The notes under the pieces were generated by a model. The model saw nothing but the letters and a program-made list of their open reading frames with translations. It did not search any database and was not told the DNA's origin. This document shows, piece after piece, positions 57,022-64,000 of a stretch of 64,000 nucleotides of DNA. The stretch's first letter is position 1; the number at the start of each line of letters is the position of its first letter. The position numbers and the translations under genes were made by a program. The DNA is from Rhodoplanes serenus (GTDB taxonomy: Bacteria > Pseudomonadota > Alphaproteobacteria > Rhizobiales > Xanthobacteraceae), in NCBI GenBank assembly GCA_945893145.1, contig CAMDDZ010000003.1, positions 1-64,000 of the forward strand, written 5' to 3'.

Positions 57022-58233
57022 TCAGCCCAATACTCCAACGAGACGATGCAGCGCCTCGGCGGTGGTTTCCTTGTCTTGCACGAGCGCGACGCGGATGTAG
57101 CCGAGGCCGGGATTGTGGCCGTCGGCGCCATCGCGTGCGAGATAGTGACCGGGGATGACGCGCAGGCCGCCTTCGCGCCAGAGCGCCTTGGTCGCGGTCT
57201 CGTCGCCGCCTTGCGCGCTGACATCGAGCCAAAGGAAGAAGCCGCCGGCCGGCCGGACATAGCCGTAGCGTCCGCCGATGATCTGATCGGCGAGATCGAA
57301 TTTCGCCACATAGAGCTCGCGGTTCTTATCGACGTGCGCTTCGTCGCCGTAGGCCGCGACCGCGACCTCCTGTGCGGGCACCGGCACCTGCGGGGCTGCG
57401 ATGTTGCGCAGCTCGATGTAGCGCGCGAGGAAGTGCCGGTCGCCAGCCGCGAAGCCAACGCGCAGGCCCGGCAGGTTGGAGCGCTTCGACAGCGAGTGAA
57501 ACACCAGCACGTTGGCGAAATCGGGCGCGGCGGCTTCCAGCATTCCGTGCGGCGCCTTGCCGTTCAGATAAATCTCGCAATAGCACTCGTCGGCGAACAC
57601 CAGAAAGCCGAAGCGGCGCGCCAGCGCCGCGAGCCGTGTCAGATACGCAAGATCGGCGACCGCGCCCTGCGGGTTCGACGGCGACGCAATGTAGAACGCC
57701 ACCGTGCGTGCGAGCAGATCGTCGGCGATGGCGTCGAGGTCGGGCAGGAATCCGGTCTCGCGCGTGGTCGGCAGATAGACCGGCTCACAATCCGCTGCGG
57801 CGGCTCCAGCCGAGTAAGCGGCGTAAAACGGATTGGGAATGAGGATCGCGAGCTTGCTGTTGCGGCGCGCAACGAAGCGCTTGGCCGCGATCGCGCCAAG
57901 AAACAGGCCCTCGCGCGTGCCATTGAGCACGATGACTTCTGTTTCCGGATCGATCGGCCGCGCCAGCTTGTAGCGCCGTCCGAGCCAGGTCGCGGCGGCG
58001 CGGCGGAATGATTCGGTGCCCTTGTTGGCGGGATAACGGCCGAAGTCGTTGAGATGCGTGGCGAGCACCGGGCCGACGAACGGCGGAATCGGGTGTTGTG
58101 GCTCGCCGACCGAGAGATTGATCGCAGGCTTGCCCGGTTTGATATCGGCCAACAGCTCGTGCAGCCGCACAAATGGTGAGCGGCCTTCGGTCTTGGCTGG
58201 CGCTGTCTGCGACTGGGCTGAAGCGGCGGTCAT
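57022..58233 (-). CDS. DapC-like succinyldiaminopimelate-type class I/II aminotransferase
   Basis: About 403 residues from the ATG at 58233; an ATG at 58290 adds 19 low-complexity residues. PLP-fold patterns: [55 protein letters not shown], and the PLP Lys in [18 protein letters not shown]. Members convert N-succinyl-2-amino-6-ketopimelate in lysine / peptidoglycan synthesis or act broadly. It lies immediately before ftsK. Confidence 0.88.
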   Translation of the reverse strand: MTAASAQSQTAPAKTEGRSPFVRLHELLADIKPGKPAINLSVGEPQHPIPPFVGPVLATHLNDFGRYPANKGTESFRRAAATWLGRRYKLARPIDPETEVIVLNGTREGLFLGAIAAKRFVARRNSKLAILIPNPFYAAYSAGAAAADCEPVYLPTTRETGFLPDLDAIADDLLARTVAFYIASPSNPQGAVADLAYLTRLAALARRFGFLVFADECYCEIYLNGKAPHGMLEAAAPDFANVLVFHSLSKRSNLPGLRVGFAAGDRHFLARYIELRNIAAPQVPVPAQEVAVAAYGDEAHVDKNRELYVAKFDLADQIIGGRYGYVRPAGGFFLWLDVSAQGGDETATKALWREGGLRVIPGHYLARDGADGHNPGLGYIRVALVQDKETTAEALHRLVGVLG

Positions 58234-58360
58234 GGACTCGAACGGGCTTACGAGCGGCGTGACGCCCGCCGCTGACGCTCCAGACACCATAGGAGGGCTG
58301 AGGTTAAGGGGTGATTAACCAATCGCGGCCGCGCGGCGCTTACGCTCTATTTATCGCCAC

Positions 58361-58397
58361 AAAAAGAGAGAGGCCCCGGTCTTGCGACCGAGGCCTC
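58361..58397 (-). terminator. Rho-independent terminator after amtB1
   Basis: On the minus strand AGGCCTCGGTC (58396-58386) pairs with GACCGGGGCCT (58381-58371) around GCAA, with one mismatch. A CT-rich run ending in five T (58365-58361) follows. It would stop the downstream glnK1-amtB1 transcript. Confidence 0.85.
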
Positions 58398-58444
58398 CCA
58401 ACGGACGGGGCGGTGCCGGGTGTCCGCCCCAACCGCAACCGGTG

Positions 58445-59941
58445 TTACATATTGTAGGCGCGCTCGCCGTGATCGGTGAGATCGAGGCCCTCGCGCTCCT
58501 TCTCGACGGACGGGCGCAGGCCGACGATGAGATCGACCACCTTGAAGATGACGAACGAGCCGACGCCGGACCACACCAGCGTGGTCGCCACGGCCTTGCA
58601 CTGGGCGATAATCTGCGCCCAGAAGTCGTACTCTCCAATCTTGCCGATGGCGTAGTCCATGACGCCAGTGCCACCGAGTGCCGGGTTCACCAGGATGCCG
58701 GTGCCGATTGCGCCGACGATGCCGCCGATGCAATGCACGCCGAACACGTCGAGAGCGTCGTCGTATCCGAGCATGTTCTTGATCGTGGTGACGAAGTACA
58801 GGCAGACCACGCCGACGATGAGGCCGAGCACGATCGCGCCCATCGGGCCCGAGTAGCCCGCCGCCGGAGTGACGGCGACAAGACCCGCCACGCAACCCGA
58901 CAGCGCGCCGAGCAGCGAGGGCCTACCCTTGATGATCCACTCCGCGAACATCCACGACATCGCCGCTGCCGCAGTGGCGAGGAACGAGTTGGTCATGGCA
59001 AGTGCGGCGCCGCCGTTGGCTTCCAGGTTGGACCCGGCGTTGAAGCCGAACCAGCCGACCCACAGCAGCGAGGCGCCGATCATGGTCATGACCAGCGAAT
59101 GCGGAGGCATCAGATCCTTGCCGAAGCCGGTGCGCTTGCCGACCACCAGAGCGCCGACGAGGCCGGCGATGCCCGCGTTGATGTGCACGACGGTGCCGCC
59201 GGCAAAGTCGATTGCGGTCCAGATGAACACCTGTCCGGCGTCCCCCAGGACCTCGTCGAGCTTGGCCTGCGCGGCCTTCTTGGCAGCTTCGTCAGTCGCG
59301 GCGGCGAGCGCCTTGGCGGCTGCGTCGATGGCGTCCGGACCGGCCCAATACCAGACCATGTGGGCAATCGGGAAGTAGATCAGCGTGACCCAGAGCGGGA
59401 TGAACAGCGCGACCGCCGAGAACTTCATGCGCTCGGCAAAGGCGCCGACGATGAGGGCCGGCGTGATCGCCGCGAATGTCATCTGGAAGCAGAAGTAGAC
59501 CAGCTCCGAGATGTTGGCGCCGACGGAGAATGTCGCGGCCTTGGAGTCGACCGTGATGCCCTTCATGAAAATCTTGTCGAAGCCGCCGATCAGGGTCGAG
59601 CCGCCCGTGAAGGTGAGGCTGTAGCCGTAGATCGCCCAGATCAGCGTCACGATGCACACCGTGTAGAACACGTGGGTGAGCACCGAGAGTGTGTTCTTCG
59701 GCCGGACCAGGCCGGCGTAGAACAGCGCAAGGCCCGGGATGGTCATCAGCAGAACGAGAACGGTGGATGTGAGCATCCAGGCGTTGTCGCCCTTGTTGAC
59801 GGTGGGCTCAGGGATGGCCGGAGCGGCTGGTGGTGCCGGCGGTGTAGCGGTCTGAGCGAGCGACGGGTCGCTCAGGTACGCGGCAATGGCAAGGGCTGCA
59901 ACCCCAACCAATCCCACGCGAATAAGTGTCTTTGACGTCAT
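58445..59941 (-). CDS. amtB: Ammonium transporter AmtB (first copy, with long insertion)
   Basis: A 498-residue Amt-family channel with a signal-like N terminus (GLVGVAALAIAAYLSDPSLAQ), a Pro-rich segment, then eleven expected membrane segments. FAGGTVVHINAGIAGLVGALVVG and YDDALDVFGVHCIGGIVGAIGTG show the twin His pore residues. A roughly 36-residue Ala/Lys-rich insert (about residues 201-242) is absent from the second copy. It follows glnK1 by 36 bases. Confidence 0.95.
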   Translation of the reverse strand: MTSKTLIRVGLVGVAALAIAAYLSDPSLAQTATPPAPPAAPAIPEPTVNKGDNAWMLTSTVLVLLMTIPGLALFYAGLVRPKNTLSVLTHVFYTVCIVTLIWAIYGYSLTFTGGSTLIGGFDKIFMKGITVDSKAATFSVGANISELVYFCFQMTFAAITPALIVGAFAERMKFSAVALFIPLWVTLIYFPIAHMVWYWAGPDAIDAAAKALAAATDEAAKKAAQAKLDEVLGDAGQVFIWTAIDFAGGTVVHINAGIAGLVGALVVGKRTGFGKDLMPPHSLVMTMIGASLLWVGWFGFNAGSNLEANGGAALAMTNSFLATAAAAMSWMFAEWIIKGRPSLLGALSGCVAGLVAVTPAAGYSGPMGAIVLGLIVGVVCLYFVTTIKNMLGYDDALDVFGVHCIGGIVGAIGTGILVNPALGGTGVMDYAIGKIGEYDFWAQIIAQCKAVATTLVWSGVGSFVIFKVVDLIVGLRPSVEKEREGLDLTDHGERAYNM

Positions 59942-59977
59942 GGTCGAACTCCTGTTCGCGAGTTTTGATTGCGCGGA

Positions 59978-60370
<393 letters not shown>

Positions 60371-60413
60371 TCACACCCGTGCTCATGCCCGCGTGCATTG
60401 CCGCAGCAGTAGA

Positions 60414-60429
60414 ATCAAACTACGTGCCA
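60414..60429 (-). promoter_or_regulatory. Candidate sigma-54 promoter for glnK1-amtB1
   Basis: On the minus strand 60429-60414 reads TGGCACGTAGTTTGAT. The -24 half is a perfect TGGCACG with correct four-base spacing; the -12 half is TTGAT instead of TTGCA/T. It is about 98 bases before the glnK1 ATG. glnK-amtB operons are typically sigma-54/NtrC-controlled, so this is a good though imperfect candidate. Confidence 0.5.
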
Positions 60430-60628
60430 ACCCGCAGCGGGCCGTGTAACCATTTGTTAAGTCAATGAAATCCCAGGCAGTGCCTAGGGTTGGGGCTGGT
60501 CACGGGGTTGGTGCCACGCACAATTGCAACGGAAATGGTCAGACAACTGGGCTATAAGCCACGGCTGCCCAGTTTTTAGGCAATCGATATTAGGCCCGCC
60601 TGCCGACGGGCCTAAAACGCATGGCTGC

Positions 60629-61945
60629 TTACTGCAATTGTTCGCCGTGAAGCGCCAAATCGAGGCCCATGCGCTCGTCCTCGTCCCGCACCCGCAGGGG
60701 TACGAAGAACCCAATCACCTTGAGGATCACGAAGGTGACGACGCCGGACCAGATCAGCGTTGCGGCGACCCCATAGAGTTGGATCAGCATCTGCTTGCCG
60801 TTGTTTTCGAACAAGCCCGGTGTTCCCCCGATCGCGGCCACCGCGAACACGCCGGCCAGTATTGTGCCGGTCGCACCGCCGATGCCGTGCACGCCGAACA
60901 CGTCGAGCGAGTCGTCGTAGCCAAGCTTCTGCTTGAGCTTGACGCAGGCCCAATAGCAGACGCCGCCCGCGATGATGCCGATGACGATGCCATGCCACGG
61001 CTCGACGTAGCCGGACGCTGGCGTAATGGTGCCGAGCCCCGCGACTGCGCCTGAGATCATGCCGAGCACGGACGGCTTGCCGCGATCCCACCACTCCAGG
61101 AACATCCAGGTCATCACGCCGGCGCAGGCGGCGAGATGCGTCGCCACGATGGCGAAGCCCGCGCGCGAGTTGGCGCCCAGCGCCGAGCCGCCGTTGAAGC
61201 CAAACCAGCCGACCCAGAGAAGGCCGGTGCCGATCACCGCCAGCGATAGATCGTATGGCGCGAGATTGTCGCTGCCGTAACCGCGGCGCGCGCCAAGCAC
61301 ATAGGCGGCGACGAGGCCAGCGATACCGGCATTGAGATGCACCACAGTGCCGCCCGCGAAATCGAGCACGCCCGCAGCTTGCAGGAAACCGCCGCCCCAA
61401 ACCCAGTGCGCGATTGGCACATACACCAGCAACAGCCAGCAGGCGACGAACCACACGAATGCCGAGAACCGCATGCGGTCAGCAACCGATCCGGCAACGA
61501 GTGCGACCGTGATGATCGCAAACGTCATCTGGTAGAGCATGAACACCGCTTCCGGGATGTTCTTGGCGGCTGGGTTGATCGAGGTCAGGTCCATGCCTTG
61601 CAGCAGGATGCGATCGAATGTGCCGAGCACAGGGCCCTCGCCGGTGAAGGCGAGGCTGTAGCCGATGACGATCCAGAGGATCGATCCGAGCGCGACCGAG
61701 ATCAGCGTTTGCGCCATGGTGGCGAGCACGTTTTTCTTGCGCACCATGCCGCAATAAAACAGCGCCAGCCCCGGCACGCTCATCATCAACACGAGACCGG
61801 AGGCGGAGATCATCCACGCGGTGTCGGCGCCATCGATCTTGACGGGCGCGGCGGCCGCTTGCGCAAATGCGGGTGAGGCAAACATCGCAATCGCTGCCGT
61901 GATGACAGCAGTTGGCGCGCTGCGCGCGAACGCAGATTTGATCAT
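60629..61945 (-). CDS. amtB: Ammonium transporter AmtB (second copy)
   Basis: A 438-residue Amt channel with signal peptide (VITAAIAMFASPAFAQ), FAGGTVVHLNAGIAGLVAAYVLG and YDDSLDVFGVHGIGGATGTILAG with the two pore His. It lacks the long insert of the other copy and is closer to standard length. It follows the second glnK by 28 bases. Confidence 0.95.
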   Translation of the reverse strand: MIKSAFARSAPTAVITAAIAMFASPAFAQAAAAPVKIDGADTAWMISASGLVLMMSVPGLALFYCGMVRKKNVLATMAQTLISVALGSILWIVIGYSLAFTGEGPVLGTFDRILLQGMDLTSINPAAKNIPEAVFMLYQMTFAIITVALVAGSVADRMRFSAFVWFVACWLLLVYVPIAHWVWGGGFLQAAGVLDFAGGTVVHLNAGIAGLVAAYVLGARRGYGSDNLAPYDLSLAVIGTGLLWVGWFGFNGGSALGANSRAGFAIVATHLAACAGVMTWMFLEWWDRGKPSVLGMISGAVAGLGTITPASGYVEPWHGIVIGIIAGGVCYWACVKLKQKLGYDDSLDVFGVHGIGGATGTILAGVFAVAAIGGTPGLFENNGKQMLIQLYGVAATLIWSGVVTFVILKVIGFFVPLRVRDEDERMGLDLALHGEQLQ

Positions 61946-61973
61946 TGGTGTCCCCCTAGAATGGCGTGCGTTT

Positions 61974-63348
<1,375 letters not shown>

Positions 63349-63371
63349 GGGGAGTGGTATAATCGCCCACG

Positions 63372-64000
63372 ATGACGAAGACAAAGCAGACCAGCGAGCG
63401 CGTGGATGTCCTGATCGGCGGCGCCGGCTTTGCCGGGCTGGCGCTTGCCATCGCGCTGCGCCAGGGGCTGGGCGATTCCTTCGCGGTCACGGTGGCCGAT
63501 CCTGCGCTCGGCAAGAGCCATGCAGGCGATTTGCGTGCCTCCGCCATTGCGGCCGCGGCGCGACGGCTGTTCGAGGCCATCGGCGTGTGGGATGCGCTGG
63601 CGGATGGCGCGCAGCCGATCCTCGACATGGTCGTGACCGACTCAAAGCTCCACGACGCCATGCGGCCTAGGTTCCTCACCTTCGGGGGTGAGGTGGAACC
63701 TGGCGAGCCATTCGCCCACATGGTGGAGAACGGACCGCTCAGCGACGCGCTCACCCAGAAGGCCAAGGCCGAAGGCGTCGAGCTGCGGCAGGTGGCGGTG
63801 TCCGATTTCGAGGCCGGTGGCGAGCGTGTCACGGTGCGGCTTGCCGACGGCGGTTCGTTCGCAGCGCGGTTGCTGGTGGCCGCTGACGGTGCGCGCTCGG
63901 CGATCCGCGAGCGCGCCGGCATTCAAAGCGTTGGCTGGACCTATGAACAAAGCGCCATCGTCACCACCGTCGCGCACGAGCGCGACCACAACGGCCGGGC
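63372..64000 (+). CDS. UbiH/UbiF-family FAD-dependent hydroxylase (partial)
   Basis: The first 209 residues are visible; the rest is beyond the right edge. VLIGGAGFAGLALAIALRQGL contains the dinucleotide-binding glycines (GGAGFAG at 16-22). DLRASAIAAAARRLFEAIGVWDAL matches the R-x-x-x-L motif of ubiquinone hydroxylases, and LLVAADGARSAIRERAGI is the DG motif. Likely a ring hydroxylase of ubiquinone synthesis; the exact position hydroxylated is not clear. Confidence 0.88.
   Translation, partial: MTKTKQTSERVDVLIGGAGFAGLALAIALRQGLGDSFAVTVADPALGKSHAGDLRASAIAAAARRLFEAIGVWDALADGAQPILDMVVTDSKLHDAMRPRFLTFGGEVEPGEPFAHMVENGPLSDALTQKAKAEGVELRQVAVSDFEAGGERVTVRLADGGSFAARLLVAADGARSAIRERAGIQSVGWTYEQSAIVTTVAHERDHNGR

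Noticed and set aside
58382..59935. Long open frame antisense to amtB1
   Set aside because: The product is Asp/Arg/His-rich, unlike any family, and the Amt protein on the other strand is unambiguous.
60508..60536. Sigma-54-like GCCACG...TTGCA on the plus strand
   Set aside because: Spacing between the halves is five rather than four bases and the -24 GG is missing; no gene starts appropriately downstream.

Overview
The window looks like chromosomal DNA of a GC-rich alphaproteobacterium of the order Hyphomicrobiales (Rhizobiales). Protein sequences and gene order resemble the Bradyrhizobium / Rhodopseudomonas / Pseudolabrys side of that order. This rests on protein resemblance, the hisB-DUF2628-hisH-hisA order, a UPF0314/DUF2585 protein, the hemE / DUF299 / maf / coaE / dnaQ / secB synteny and REP-like intergenic palindromes. 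No phage, insertion sequence, CRISPR array, tRNA or rRNA was seen. It is mainly a core-genome region around the predicted replication origin, with a few accessory insertions.

Layout. (1) 1-4400: histidine operon on the minus strand (hisB, DUF2628 protein, hisH, hisA, then hisF running off the left edge). It is interrupted between hisA and hisF by a tiny orphan Flp pilin gene and an oppositely oriented zinc-ribbon methyltransferase gene. (2) 4530-8652: hslV, a multi-pass membrane protein, a GNAT acetyltransferase that appears frameshifted, a DUF2585 membrane protein and hslU. (3) 8762-18259: an accessory catabolic island with a cupin, two tandem luciferase-like flavin oxidoreductases around a lipocalin-like protein, an HpaI-type aldolase, an acyl-CoA dehydrogenase, a two-subunit ADP-forming-type acyl-CoA ligase, ubiG and an aromatic-ring FAD monooxygenase. 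(4) 18380-25618: methyltransferase, Smr-domain protein, mltA, Tim44-like protein, secB, dnaQ, coaE, maf and the DUF299 kinase/pyrophosphorylase, mostly on the minus strand.

(5) 25619-25978: a 360-base gap between the DUF299 gene and hemE with DnaA-box-like motifs and an AT-rich stretch. This is the position of the origin in Caulobacter and Rickettsia, so I predict oriC here. (6) 25979-39413: mainly plus-strand hemE, a TPR protein, hemJ, rho, cspA, mnmE, mnmG, rsmG, parA and parB. Three near-consensus parS sites lie in the mnmE-mnmG gap and inside rsmG. Transcription runs away from the predicted origin on both sides. (7) 39415-54462: a Bug-type solute-binding protein, holA, lptE, leuS, several small secreted proteins, a CapA-like protein, a YggS-type PLP protein, a HerA-like ATPase, an L,D-transpeptidase, an OmpR-type response regulator with a cyclic-nucleotide-binding protein, xth and lolA. 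(8) 54566-64000: ftsK, a DapC-like aminotransferase, two tandem glnK-amtB operons, tesB, and the start of a UbiH-family hydroxylase cut by the right edge.

The most notable points are the predicted origin/segregation locus (oriC plus three parS plus parAB), the pilin and methyltransferase splitting the his operon, the uncharacterised catabolic island, the duplicated glnK-amtB pair, the frameshifted acetyltransferase and a small GIY-YIG-like protein. I found no unambiguous novel defence or mobile system.
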